A stretch of 64,000 nucleotides of DNA from Notamacropus eugenii (taxonomy: Eukaryota > Chordata > Mammalia > Diprotodontia > Macropodidae), in contig NC_092874.1 in assembly GCF_028372415.1 (NCBI RefSeq), forward strand, positions 338,684,151 to 338,748,150, written 5' to 3'. The translations under genes were made by a program, and so were the position numbers. Below the pieces are notes generated by a model. The model was not told where the DNA came from, ran no database searches, and worked only from the letters and a program-made list of their open reading frames with translations. Below are positions 24,960-37,939 of this stretch, one piece after another. How positions within the stretch are numbered: position 1 is the first letter of the stretch; every line of letters starts with the position of its first letter.

Positions 24960-25790
24960 GTTTTTCCCCTTGTTCTTTTCTTCTTTCCCTAATTTTCTTT
25001 TTTCTAATTTATTTTATTTTAATTTCAGATGTACAATCTCTCCATAACTCCTCTCCCACTGATGAAAATAAGAAATAAAAGAAAAAAAATCCTTACTAGA
25101 AAATATATACTTAAGCAAAATAAATTCCCACATTAGCAAAGTTATATACATACATACATGTATATATGCATATATTTCTCAATATGTATGCTGAGTCTTT
25201 CAGTACTTTATCAGGAGGTAGGTTACTGTTCATCTTGAGTATTCTGAAATTATGGTTCTTCGTTGTGTTGATCAAAGTTCCAAAGTCTTTTAAAACTGTT
25301 TACCTCTATAAGATTGTTGTTAGTATATACATTTTTTTTACCCTGATTCTGTTCACTTTAATCTATATTAATTTCTAAAGGTTTTCTCAGGTTTCTCTAA
25401 AACCATGTCCTCCATCATTTCTAACAGCATAATAGTATCACACGATATACATGACCTCAATTCCTCTTACTTTTTAATTGTTTTCTAGCACAAAAAAGAG
25501 CTAGAACAAATGTTTTTCTGTACACGAGTCTCCCCTTCCCCTTCTTATTATGGTCTCTTCACTGGTACAGACCAAGTAACATTGTCAATGAGTTAGCATA
25601 TACCTAATTTAATAACAGTTGGGGCATAACTACAAATTGCTTTACAGAATAGCTGTACCAGCTCACAGATTCATCACCAATGTCGCTGTTTTCTCACAGA
25701 TCCCCCAATATTTGTCATTTTCCTTTTTCATCAATTATGCCAGTCACATAGGTATGATATACAACTTCAGAATTATCTTTCCCTAATTTT
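24960..25790 (-). mobile_element. Old L1 3' region fragment
   Basis: On the plus strand the order is the antisense of a marsupial-type L1 3' UTR and ORF2 C-terminal end. It has an A/T-rich tail near 24980-25130, 'gttgatcaaagttccaaagtc', 'tctcaggtttctctaaaacc' and 'catcatttctaacagcataa'. It continues with 'acagaatagctgtaccagctc' and 'ccaatatttgtcattttcc'. It is strongly diverged, with a TA/CA-rich insertion near 25145-25180. Confidence 0.6.
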
Positions 25791-28700
25791 CAACCTTTCT
25801 ATCGGGACCAGTTTCCTGCTGTCTACAAACATATGCAGATCTCCCACATCCAAAAAGAAAAACAAAACAGAAGAAAGACAAACAAAAACCTTCACCTCAT
25901 CCTGCTTACTCTCAAGGTATTGCATCACACTGGTCCTACATTTCACAACCCAACTCTGAGGAGAAGTTATCTCTATAAATCTACATACCATATAAATTCT
26001 CCACCACTGTCTTATTCATGGCTTCAACTTTCTTACATCTTGATAATATATTTTTTAAGGTTTACTTGTGTTTTAACTACTGTCATTTCATCCCCTTTAA
26101 TTGCTACCCTTATAAACCCTTCACCGGAAAAAAATAAGCAAAAGCATCAAAAACCACTCTCTACAATGCACTATCCTCATGCCTTACAGTGACATGATTT
26201 TTTTGGTTAGCTTTTCTAGAAAGCCTAAACTTTATCAAGATCTGCCATATTGCAAAGATTTTGAATATGGCCTGGCAACTGATTAAATCTGTTTGAAGGA
26301 TCAATTTAGTTATCTCCATAAAGGTATGTCACCATGAGGCTGGCCACCTGATTTTTTTTTTTTTTATTTAGCATCCAATGAAACAAAGAAAAACATTTTT
26401 TTAAAGTCCTTCAATTCTGCGCATATATCTGATTCTGAATTGACAGTGCTCTGATGACAGAAAAGTAAAAAAGGGTGTTAAGAATCATACTACTTTTAGA
26501 CCAACTATGAACCCTAATTTGACTACTGGTTCTTCATATTTGAAGTATTTTCTAACAACCAATATGGAGATATATAGATAGAGGAATTAAATAATATCAA
26601 CCTTGGTATTCTCACTATAAATGAAACTAGAAAGAAAAATAAAGTTGCAGTTATATGAAAGAAAGTTTATAAATACCCGCTGGAGAGGAAAAGAAATGAG
26701 TTGGCAAAGTGGATTTTATTTTGCAAGCAAAGGCAGTGAAACATATTTTTAAATGATTATCTTATTTCTCAATTATTAACTTTAATGATGATTGTTATTA
26801 AATATATTATCAATCAGAAGTATTTACAAAAATGCTATCATAAAATTGCAGATTATAGGTGGGTTTTAGTTGCTAAGTGTGAAGAAATTGATAAGATTCT
26901 TCAAATCAACAAATCCCATGATACTTAATAACTTTAAAGCAAGGGAGAGAAAATATGAGAATAGGGAGAAATACATGGGAAAGTATGTTTCTAGAAGAAA
27001 GAATGAAAAACTTCAAATGCTTGTAGATTACAAATATGCTTCATGCCTCTGTATGAAAAATACACTTGAAAATACTCATAGCTACTGGACATCAAGATCA
27101 CCATATAGAATGAAATATATTATATTTTCATGAACTTGTTATGTGTTTGTTCCTGTTTGAGAACCAATACATGGTTGGATCCCGAACATGTTAGAGTCAA
27201 GTTTTTGCACTAAAAAAAAAAAAAAAAATTAGGGTATGAGAAAAAAAAAATATGACCTACAAATGAATCAACTCAACCAGGAACTACTTAAACAAGTAAT
27301 TAAAAACCAAAAAGGGAAGTAGAAAACAGAAATGCTATTGACACCCGCTCTAATAATTTAATCAAAGAAAGTGAACTGTCAAAATAACTGGACCAAAATA
27401 ATCCAGAAAGTGTCTTAACCAGCAAACACCTGATTTATTTGGCAAATGCAGAGAAATGACTGCCAACAGCAACACTGAGTTAAAATGTAAACTTTTTTAA
27501 AAATTATGAAGAAGGATGATAGATAGTTACAAATAGCATCATATCATAAACAAAAGAGTAAAATGAAGAGCAAAACCAGATTTGAAAAATGTTGGCAGGA
27601 TACCCAATTGAGAAAATTCGTCTTAAGAGCATTCAAAGATGAAAACGGAAGGAAGACTGGTAGTAAAAACAAAACAAAAAAGATTTTTGAAAATCATTTT
27701 AACAAGCTACTTACCAAATAAGAATACCTTCCATAAGATTGCTGTTATCAGGTTTATCACACACTAGAGCACTATATCTTTTTCTTTTTGTATTTATCAT
27801 ATCTATTCCATTATCTATTTTGCTATTTAAAAAATACAGATAACTTTACTAATATTTTGAAAAAAGAGTCTTTATTAGACTCATGAACCAGAAAGCAAAT
27901 ACTGGATTAATATATGTCCCGGATATATTGTGGCTGATTTATATAAAAATACAATCTGAAACCTACAATTAACCTCCATTTAGTACAATCCAAACTTGAA
28001 CAGGAATCCCCTCAACAATATGAAACTAAAAGTATGGATCCAGACTTTATTCGAAAACCTCTAGTGAAAGATAATTTACTCCCTTCAAATGAATCTCATT
28101 CTCTTGTTAGACAGCTGTATTTGTGTTTTGTTTTCGTTTGCTTGTTATTGTTTTGCTTTATTTTCCCCTTAGATCTAGACTAAATCTGCCAGGTTGCTAT
28201 TTCTACTTATTATTCTGAACTTTGTCCTTTAGGGACAAATTGAATAAACTCAATTTCTCTTCCATATTAATGCTATTCAAATTATTTTAAGGCATCTTTT
28301 ATGAGACTTCTATATCTTCTACAGGATAAACATTTCCATTTCTTTCAATAGATTATGGATAAATATGGACAAATGTGTATGTGCCTGTGTGCGTGACCAT
28401 GTGCCCCTCTCCCATACACCACTCATAATTAAGGGACATGCATGGAAGGAATACAAATCAGTTAAGCAGGTTCAGAGGGTGTGTGGTATTTAAAAAGTCA
28501 AGAGAAATAGTTTCTGAATAATTTTATAAATAATTCCAGTGTATTACCAATGGAATGGGTCAGTGACACTTTCAGATGCCAAAAACCATACTGACTAAGG
28601 TAGAGTATAGTAGCACCACCAGCTCCCAGGACTGAAAAGGACATTTCCTTTTAGTCAGTCAAACAAATTTTACATTTCTTTGAAAACTGATTACAAGCAT

Positions 28701-28925
28701 TTAATAAACTTAATCTATTTTTTTCAGATGAAGTGCTTTCTAACTATATTTCCCCCACCCTGTTCTTATGAAGCTGATTTTTTGAACCAAAGGAAAAGTT
28801 TTATAAGTATACTTGTCAAACGTATCCTAGGTTGATGATACCTTTTGGGGCTTTCTCTCTGTCACCTGGAGATGTCACTGGTGCATAACATGTTTTCAAT
28901 CTTATGAAAATTTTATAAAAGTGCA
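25791..28925. other. Unannotated AT-rich stretch
   Basis: No gene is recognised; short open frames show no family pattern. Short A-runs at 27211-27228 and 27241-27250 are notable only for length. Confidence 0.4.
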
Positions 28926-28929
28926 CACG

Positions 28930-29160
28930 TATACACAGACAAACACACACACACACATATATATATAGGCATATGTATGTAAGTAAAGGTGTATATGTAT
29001 GTATGTATGCATGTGTATATATACACATGCATATGTGTTTGGATATATAGTGTGTATATATGTATATGTGTGTATTATGTTGGATTATGTATGTGTATCT
29101 AAACACATATGTGTACATACATACACATATGTGTGCATGTATGTATAGAGACAGACATAT
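28930..29160. repeat. Compound CA/TA/TG microsatellite
   Basis: Mixed CA, TA, GTAT and CATATG units over about 230 bp. The Tyr/Ile/His-rich open frame across it is an artefact. Confidence 0.9.
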
Positions 29161-30390
29161 GTCTTTACTCAGGTGATTGTTAAAAATACTAAGCAAAGAA
29201 TTTGATGTTATATTAAAGCAATGCTTTTAATACCATTTATCAGTTCATTAATGTACTCTGTGATGTATGCACTTCAAGTGACAACGATTCATATCTTTGC
29301 AAATTAAATTATAAAAAAACAAAGTTGTTATTTTCTTCAAAATAAAAAAACCTCACATTCATTTAGAAAAGCTACTTCAGGCTGCCAGGAAGGAGAAAGC
29401 ACAGATGTTAAAAAGAATGATTTATAGATTAAAGACAAAAAGGCACTGGGAATAATAATACCAGGCTTACAATGGAATTTTAAAGCAGAATATTGATGAC
29501 AGATTAAATGTTGTAGAGCTAGAAGAAGAGAAAAATTTATTATAAGGATACAGAAAGACAATGACAGTTGATGAATTCCAGGACAATTCTGCTTAAGTAT
29601 GTATTATATACTTTTTGATTGGTAATGTGATGAAGGATACATTCCCTCCTCAGTATCTGATTTCCTGGATTGACTAACTGGTTTGTTCTTGACTGGCTCT
29701 ACCACTTCTGGGAATAAGCAAATTGGAAAGGTTTTTGCACTCTTCTGCCTCAAAAGAAGGACAAATTCATTTTACCTGAAACTGTGAAAACCATACTTGT
29801 ATTAACTCCTGAAGTCATTGGCACTTTGAATCTTTACTGAATAATATGTGATTTTCTAGCTTTGACATTTATAATATGATATGTCATAGAATTCTCTAAC
29901 TCAGTTCTTTTTCAGGGCCATTAGCTTTGATTTTAGAGTTAAGTTGGCCCAAGTTTTGTAGCAATAAAGGGCTATACATTATATTGCAAGCCTGGGAATT
30001 TCACATAGCTTGCTTTTTAAATAATGCTTCAGAATGCAAAAGCTTCTAAATTGATGTTGGTTTTGAATGAATCACAAATTCCTGAAAGTCTCTGCAGGAC
30101 TGAGGGCTGTTAATGAATATTATCACTTTCTTAAGTACCTAAAATTATAATAATTATTTACAAGGCTTCATTTAGAAGTAGTTAAAATACCAAATTCTGC
30201 TAGTTGATTCATAGAAATGTAGTTTAGATATGATTAATGAGTGGTGATTTGTTTATTTTGTTTATGTGAAAACCTTTATTTGTAGGGAACCCTGAACAAC
30301 AGGGTTATACTGGAACATTCGACAAAACACTGCTCAGGATGAAAAAATAGTATCCACAGACACACAGAAATATATTTCTGGAATTAAAAA
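29161..30390. other. Unannotated stretch
   Basis: No gene or clear repeat is seen. Confidence 0.4.
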
Positions 30391-30394
30391 TTGA

Positions 30395-30935
30395 GGAGAT
30401 GTGTACCAATGATTTAATGACTTAAGAATGACTTAACAAGCTTTGGCACATGATTGTGATAGAGTACTTATTATGCTGTGAGAAATGATGAGCAGGATAA
30501 TTTCAGAAAATACTGGGAAGATGTATGTGAACTGATGTAAAGTGAAATGAGCAGAATCAGAAGAACATTGTACACAGTAATAGCAATATTGTAATGATAA
30601 TCAGTGTGAAAAACTTAGCTATTATGATTATAACAATGATCCAAAAGAGTTCCAAAGGACCCGTGATGAAAAATGTTGTCCACCTTCAGAGAAAGAATTG
30701 ATCAACACAGAGTTCAGATTCAAGCAAACTTCTTCAGTTTTGTTAAGTTTCTTGCTTTTTCTTTTATCTTTTCCCCAACATGGTTAATGTGGAAATGTTT
30801 TTTGCAACTTTACATTCATAACTGACATTACAGTGCTAGCCTTCTCAATGCGTTGGGGAGAGGCAGGGGGGGAAAGAGAGGATTCAGACTCATATTTTAA
30901 AAAGAATACTAGAAATTAATTTTAAAAAGCTATGC
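30395..30935 (+). mobile_element. L1 LINE 3' end, 5' truncated
   Basis: The segment has the sense order of the end of L1 ORF2 and its 3' UTR. 'gtgagaaatgatgagcagg' and 'gaactgatgtaaagtgaaatg' come first, then 'agcagaatcagaagaacatt' and 'gtacacagtaatagcaatatt'. 'ccttcagagaaagaattgat' follows, and then a 'ccttctcaatgcgttgggg' purine-rich block before an A-rich end near 30930. Stops in all frames make it non-coding. A compound microsatellite follows, possibly grown from the tail. Confidence 0.75.
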
Positions 30936-30989
30936 ATGTATGTGTACTAATTCTACTACTATACATTAATATACATGCATGAATATGCC

Positions 30990-31200
30990 TCCGTGCATAC
31001 ATATATATGTATGCATGTATCTATGATATGTAATATATATGTATATATAATATATATCTGTAACCCTATAGCTAAACTGCTTAGATTTCCTTATGCACTC
31101 CCTAATCCATTATATATATATATATACATATATATACACACACACACACACGTGTATATATATATATATATATATATATGCATACATCCACATATACATA
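30990..31200. repeat. Compound TA/CA microsatellite
   Basis: Impure CATA/TATG units to about 31060, then (TA)n(CA)n(TA)n at about 31110-31195. Confidence 0.9.
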
Positions 31201-31215
31201 CACATCTTTCTTTAT

Positions 31216-32735
31216 CTGTTACTAACACGTTTAATAGCCTAATCCTTCATCTGGAAGATGGTCATATACCTGAGAGTCATTGTGGCTTCCAAAAGGACCA
31301 AAGAAGAGTCACTATGGTATTTGATTCCCAGCAACTCCAGGAAAAAATGCCAGGAGCAGAACAGAGGTCCGTACACAACATTTGTAGAGCTGACCAAAGA
31401 CTTTGACATTGTTAGTAATGAGGACTTATGGAAAATTATGTCAAAATTTGGTTGCCCAGAGAAGTTCATCAGTATTGTATGTCAATTTCATGGTGGCATG
31501 TTTGCCCAGGTTTTGGATAGTGGACAATGCGCTTGTGCCTTCCCAGTGACCAGTGGAGTGAAACAGGGCTGTGTGCTTGCTCCCATGTCTTTTGGCATGA
31601 TGTTTTCAGTCATGTTGTCAAATACATTCAATGAGGATAAGCATGGCATCAAGGTCAGCTGCAGCACTGATAGTAAATTCTTCAATTTGAAAAGGTTCCA
31701 AGCCAGGACCAAAGCGGGGGGAGTACAGGTCCATGATTTTCTATTTACAGATGATTGTGCCCTCAACGCAGCTTCTGAAGCTGAAATAGAACAAAGTATG
31801 GATCAATTCTCTGTTGCCTGTGCTAATTTTAGCTTAATAATTAACACCAAGAAAACACAGGTGCTCTATCAGCCACCACCACACCATCCATACATGGAAC
31901 CATCAGTTACAACAAATGGAGACGTTTTGAATGCTGTGGATAGTAAGTTCACTTAGCTGGGTAGTGTACTTTCCACGGATGTACACATTGATAATGAGGT
32001 TGATGCACGCATTGCCAGAGCTAGCTCAGTGTTGGGAGGCGCCAAAAAAAAGTTTGGGAGGGAAGAGGTATTAGACTGACCGCACAACTGAAGGTCTACA
32101 GAGTCATTGTGCTTACTTCATTGTTTTATGTCTATGAAACATGGACAGTCTATCAGCGCCATACCGGGAAACTGAATCTCTTCCACTTGAACTGTCTTAA
32201 GAAGATTCTAAAGTTCACCTGGCTGGATAAAGTACCAGACACTGAGATCTTTGTTCGAACTGACCTATCAAACTTTTAAACTTGCTTCAGAGAGAGCAAC
32301 TGTGATGAGCTCGTCATGTTGTTGGAATGCAAAATTTACCCTAGACTAGTTTATGGAAAACTCACATGGGGCAGGTGATCACATGGTGATCAGAAGAAGC
32401 AATACAAGGACACTCTCAAGAACTTTGTATTTGATTATGCAACATGGGAAACACTGGCACAGGATCTCTCAGCATGGAGTGCCCATATCAGAAAAGGTAC
32501 TGTGTTCTGTGAGCAAAGCAGAAATGAACAACTCAAACGAAACATAAAATGTAAAAATTTGGGGCATCCACCCCAAATGTTCACGAGGACTATCTGTGCC
32601 CAATCTGTGATAGAACATTTCCAACTCATATTGGTCTGATCAGCCACAGTCATACATATTGTAACTTCACTTTATCATGGTGATGTCATTTTGTTCCTCC
32701 TCAAGAACAAAGGGTCAACCAACAAATTTACTAAT
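31216..32735 (+). pseudogene. Non-L1 LINE reverse-transcriptase pseudogene, copy 1
   Basis: Reverse transcriptases of this kind copy LINE RNA into the genome. The N-terminal piece reads 'HIPESHCGFQKDQRR' in another frame, so there is a frameshift near 31330. From 31258 a 232-residue open segment carries a motif-A-like 'TFVELTKDFD' (the usual catalytic Asp after FV is Glu), 'VTSGVKQGCVLAPMSF' (motif B) and 'FLFTDDCALN' (motif C with both Asp). A TAG at 31954-31956 ends it. Homology continues through 'HIDNEVDARIARASS' and other pieces to a C-terminal 'CPICDRTFPTHIGLISH' zinc-finger-like motif near 32600. The tail resembles that of copy 2. It is 5' truncated. It is clearly not L1; an RTE-like or related clade is possible. 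Confidence 0.75.
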
Positions 32736-33479
32736 TCATTGTCATCCTCCATTCTAAGATAATCAAGAGGAATATTCTGATATTTCTACATAAAGTAATA
32801 AAATGGAAATATCTTTCATTACATAATAAATTAGTTCTATGCGTCCAAAACAGCTCATTTGATTTAAGAAATTACAAAAACCTCTTTCCATAAGCGTTTA
32901 CACTTTTCTCTCTTTCAACGTTTGTAATTCTTTTGACTTAAATAAACATCAAGGTCACTGATTTAAACTACTTATTTACAGTATAACAAAGAATAAAAAA
33001 TAATTATTTGTAATGTATCAACTGTATCATAGCCACCTGTATCTTCATAAGACAGACTTAACTCTCTCAGGAGTAAAAAAAAATGTCTTTTTAATCCTTT
33101 TTGTTTCCTCTCTCATCAAGTATCACAGTTAACATTATCTACAGAACAGTTAAACTGTCTTCTCATAGACTCCTTATAGAATAACAAGTAAAATTGTCAT
33201 TTTCCAATATTCCATTGACTTTTAAAGATGCAGTGGCTATACCTACTGACAGGGGCTACTAAACCCAGTATTATAAAAAAAAAATACAAATACCAGAAAT
33301 ATAAAACATATATATATATTATATATATAAATTATATTTGATCATACTGCTGTAGTACAAATTATTTATTATCAGATATACTAATATGAAACACTATATT
33401 TTTACAAATATTTTTCTCTGCTAATTTCTCTACTTTGGTTCCCAGCAGCATATCAAAATATAATTGTATACATCATGTA
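32736..33479. other. Unannotated stretch
   Basis: AT-rich, with a short TA-rich patch at about 33308-33345. Nothing else is recognised. Confidence 0.4.
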
Positions 33480-33504
33480 TTTTCAAAGATAATTTCAATA
33501 ACTA

Positions 33505-33610
33505 GACTAAATAGAATTTAAGTTTCTCAAGGGCAAGAATTTTGAATTTGAATTTTTTAAACCCCCTATGTACTTTTCACATAGCAGAAAGTTAATAAAT
33601 GTTTCTTTAA
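33505..33610 (+). repeat. L2 3'-tail fragment
   Basis: 'tctcaagggcaagaatttt', then 'cacatagcagaaagttaataaatg' split over the end, resembles the sense L2 terminus. Confidence 0.45.
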
Positions 33611-33794
33611 TTGAAATGCATAATTTTTCATCCACTCCTCACTCCACTGGATAGAGTATTGAAATTCAATACAGTTATTAGACCTGTTAACTAAGTATCC
33701 TTTTCTGTAAAAACTCCCTCAAAGTGAAGACACGTTGTGCATTTTGTGGAGTGCAGAATGTGGAGGAGGTATGCTTCTATATTCTGTGTTTAAG

Positions 33795-34040
33795 CAGCTA
33801 GGTAGTGCAATGTTTAGAGTTACTGGCCTAGCCTTTAACACTTACTCACTAGCTATGTGTTCGTGGGCCTGTCACTTAACCTATTTTCATCTGTAAAATA
33901 ATTATAATAATAACACCTCCCTGCCAGAATAGTGAGGACAAATGACTTGCAAATTTGTAAATAATAAATTGCAAAGTGCTTACCACAGTGTCTGGTACAG
34001 AGCAGGCATTAGATAAATGTTAGATATTACTATCATTTTG
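33795..34040 (+). repeat. MIR SINE
   Basis: A near full-length MIR in sense orientation: 'agctaggtagtgcaatg', 'actcactagctatgtg', 'gtcacttaacctattttc', 'atctgtaaaataattat', then 'caaagtgcttaccacagtg' and 'gcaggcattagataaatg'. It is diverged, as expected for an ancient family. Confidence 0.75.
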
Positions 34041-36257
34041 ATTTCTAACTGATGTAACTTCTTTTCTATGTGAGGCACAGTTTTATTCCCTCCAATCCGT
34101 TTGTTCTCCTAGCAAAAGCACTACATGTCCACTCATCACCAATGCCCAAGGCTCTCCTAAGTTCATTTTCCAGCTCTCTCTCTGCTTGTGCCTTTATTGC
34201 CAAACATTAACCTGCTCTCAATTTCCACATAACTGATCATATATAAGCAGTTTCCTAGCCATATGCTACATCTTTTTCCTTCACTTCAGTTTACAATCTG
34301 ATTTAACCAACCTGACTGCAGATTGATTTACTGTACACTCAAGGAGCCTCCTTGCCAAGTTCTCAGGTGACCCTCTGTACAGGTTGATACTCCAAGTGGT
34401 CTTAATGAATTTCCCATCTACTAGCTGTAATCCAATAAGTCTTATTTGCAGTAGTCAGAGAAAGTTACTTCTCTTATTTGCCTCCTCTCCTCTGGTGTTG
34501 TGTTGGTGATCTACTTTGTTTGCTCTTGTAGTAGTAACAAATATAGAATGGCCTGTGGTGTCAGTGTTTCAGTAATGACATGGGTTTTCTGTAAAAAAGA
34601 AAACAATTGGAACATCATATAGGTTTTGACTTTGAATTCAACCTGTTTGAGATGGTCTTGGAACACTTATTTTATCTAGTTAACTAGATACCATTATGCT
34701 TAATTTCAGAGATAAATTTACACCACCAAGTCCCTATCTTTATGGATGTCATTTAAAAAAACAGGTAACTTTCCTAACTTCCTCAATTAGATTACTTCTT
34801 GAAGCATGGTCTTTCTCTCACTCCATCCCTTCCATCATTTCCAAAGACATAAATATTTGTGTCAATCAATCAATCATCTCGTAAATTATAGTATTTTTCA
34901 ACCTGCACAACACTCTTCTCCATCCCTCTTTAGCTATACATCTGCATAGTAATGGCCACACATGACCATCTCTCAGATGGGTACCACTTTCAAGATAGAA
35001 AGCTTGGAAGTTCTATTTGTCGAACACATTCTTCTACTTTATATCTTCTTTTCTCTTATTCATATTAGGTCAACTCTTTATATTTACTTTTATCTCTAGT
35101 CTCATATGCATCTCCACTCCACCCTCAACCCCTACTCTGTACTTATTTCCATATTTTACTTTGAATCCTTGGTCTGGATTACTTTGCCTCTCTAGGTATT
35201 CTTAAATTCTTTGCCTCCTAACACTTTTAGATTTCTTACTTCTGAATACTGATCCTTTGAGAAGCAACATTTATGATTACCTTATGCATTCTAGCTCTAG
35301 GTTTTGCTGTATGGAATCCAGATGATTTTGTCCACTAGGATTTTTGGTTCCTAATCTCAACTATGTTTTTACTGCTCTACAATCTTTTTTTAATCTAGTA
35401 TGATAAATTTTATTTCTTATTCTCCAAGCTACTGCTTCACATCTTTTCTCCCTTATTTCCTCTAAACACAATTCACATCTACATTTATAGCAGATATAGT
35501 GTCCTATGTTACTGAAAATATTTAGTTAATTGAGTAGAGTAACCAACTCCCATTCTTCTCTACTACACAAAATGTCAACAGCTGTATCTACTCTTTCTTT
35601 CTCTCTGATGTTATTAAAGTGATATTCATTCTTATTGGTTTTGTTAATCACTCTACTTTATTTCATAAAACCAATACCTTGGGCTCTTTGGCGCTTTCTC
35701 TCTGCTTGTCTTCGTATCTGTCCCTCTGTCTCTGTCTCTGCATTGTCTCTCCCTTCATTATCTCCCTTCACATCTCTACAGATACCTTACTACCTTTCCA
35801 TTATAAAAAATGCTTTCATTGATGCTATGCCTTCATCGATACCATCTCATCTTTCTCATCTCCTTTGTTAATGCATACACAGATGACTGAGAGGATCTCA
35901 CTAACTACTGACTTACAAAGCTACTCTCACTTTGACACAAAATCCTTATGAGAGTCACCTTTGCATGAACTTAAGGCATTTTCAATAAGAGTACTATAAA
36001 AGAACAATAGAGCTTTTTCAAGTGTTATTCAATAATGAGCTATATCTTTACTATTTCACAATTAACAGAGATATAGATGGCATGACAATTTAATGTGCTT
36101 ACCTTTTGTTTATTGAAAAGCATTTGATATAGACAAATTTTATTGTAAGGCGTGTTTTATCCTTGCATCAAAACCACTGAAAAGTCTTTCAGAGATAAAA
36201 TAATGGAAATAATCTTTTAAAATAAATTATAGGCATAGGAAAAGACATAATATAAGA

Positions 36258-36260
<3 letters not shown>
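34041..36260. other. T/C-rich unassigned stretch
   Basis: No gene is recognised. The pyrimidine-rich parts (34690-35250 and 35540-35880) look like the sense strand of an old LINE such as L2, but I could not anchor motifs. Confidence 0.35.

Positions 36261-36298
<38 letters not shown>
36261..36298. repeat. (CA)n microsatellite
   Basis: Pure CA repeat of about 19 units. Confidence 0.97.
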
Positions 36299-36299
<1 letters not shown>

Positions 36300-36789
36300 C
36301 AAAGGTATTCAGAACCATAACGAAGGAGACTGAGTACAAAATCAAGATAGTACAGTGTGCATGATGAAATATATAAGTAGTTCTGTCTTTGTAGGGGACA
36401 TTTACATTGTATCAAATTCTAGAAAAAATCATACAAAGGAGTCCTGTCTACCCACACAGGAAAATTCAAGTGGAAGTTTCTTTATTTCCAGGGTTTTGAG
36501 ATGTATTTGTATGGATACCTTATAGACTCTGTCAAAGTATATATCTGAGTTACAAAGTATTTTTGATGTCCTTGATGTTTGTTTGTTTTTAACAATGAAT
36601 TTGTTTAGAGCTGAATAGAAGAAGAGCAAGCTAAATTCTTTTTTTTTAAATTGAAAAGTTCCTTTACTGACTCTGAATTTGCTATGAATGAAAAGATTCA
36701 TCTTTCTAATGCTAACATTACTCTTCTGTTGCTTCATGGTGATTAGATGAAGAACATAGTTGCCAATGAAAATAGAAGAGTGAATATTA

Positions 36790-36960
36790 CCAAAAAAAGA
36801 GCAATGGAGGAAGATCATAAACTAGTGAGTAACAGAAGACAATTAAGAGTGAAAGATATCATAAAGGAATTGTTTGATAGGAAAGGAAAATGGGCTCATC
36901 ATATGTCAAGAGTAAGCGATGAAAGTTGGACAGAAAAAAAATGTTCCTCTAGCACCTTCA
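36790..36960 (+). pseudogene. Possible RTE/BovB LINE ORF2 C-terminal fragment
   Basis: Within an open frame at 36747-36977 the peptide 'LRVKDIIKELFDRKGKWAHH' followed by 'MSRVSDESWT' resembles the C-terminal 'DII.E...RK.KWAGH.AR..D.RWT' region of RTE/BovB ORF2. That region lies beyond the reverse-transcriptase domain. Only this short piece is visible and its flanks do not extend the match. It could be chance, but the spacing of Lys-Trp-Ala-His and Trp-Thr is characteristic. Confidence 0.45.
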
Positions 36961-37935
36961 CAATGTCAAAAAATTAAACAAGGTCTCCAGGATATTGGGT
37001 CAGCTTCCTGTAGCAAATGTATGTGGCAGACATAGACACCCATACAGAATGGACAGGCATGAATGACATATGGTTTATATCTTTTCAGAAAACTCCCAAA
37101 ATCATGAGATTGCAAATACATTTGAGAAAAAAAACAACAATAAAACACAGAAAAACCTATGTATTTGTATTCTCAAAGAGATTACTATCTAATGGAAGGA
37201 TATGGCATATATAATGAAGTGTTGTACAAGGCAAATTGTAATGGAACATCGCAAAAATATTTGGGAAAACTGTTCTAGAAAGATTTTAAGAAGGGAAAAT
37301 TATTTTCAGATGGGGGGAACCAGGAAAGATTTCAAAGTAGAATTGGATCTTGAGCTTGTCTCAAAAGGAGTAAAGATATGTAAAAGTATAGAAATAAGGA
37401 TAGAGATTGTGTTATGAAGGTGGGGTAGCAAAGGATGGAAACATCTAGTATTCTGACATGTCTGGAAAATGGAGTTTATCAAAAGAACTAAAAAGAAATA
37501 AAATTAGAAAAATAGATTTGAACTATATTTTAGAAGTGTCTTACATCACCAGGTAATGGCTAAATTAGATGGCCACTGAAACCTCTCACACAGACATGTG
37601 AACATCTCCTAACTTTCTGGGTTACCTTTTTAATTCCAACCTAGACCTCCACATGGATCTGTTCTCATAGGAAGATGTAGGTATCCAAAGAAAACCCATT
37701 GCAACTTGGTTATACTCAGTGTCTCATAGGAACCTAGGAGAAATGCTTTAATGGGGGAATATACTCTCCCTACCCAAAATCTTGCTTTTAAACATTGGTT
37801 GATATGCTTCTATTTATAGAAAAACAGCTATTCACAATAATACCACTATTAGGCCTTCTTTATAACCATATATTTAACAATAAAGGAAAGTATTTTTTCT
37901 TAGAATCTTATTTTTGGAGACAAATAAGATGAAAA
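36961..37935. other. Unannotated stretch
   Basis: No gene or clear repeat is recognised; short open frames have no known motif. Confidence 0.4.
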
Positions 37936-37939
37936 CATA

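Noticed and set aside
36429..36818. 129-residue minus-strand open frame as a possible gene
   Set aside because: It has no recognisable motif, runs opposite to the RTE-like fragment and is AT-rich filler by composition.
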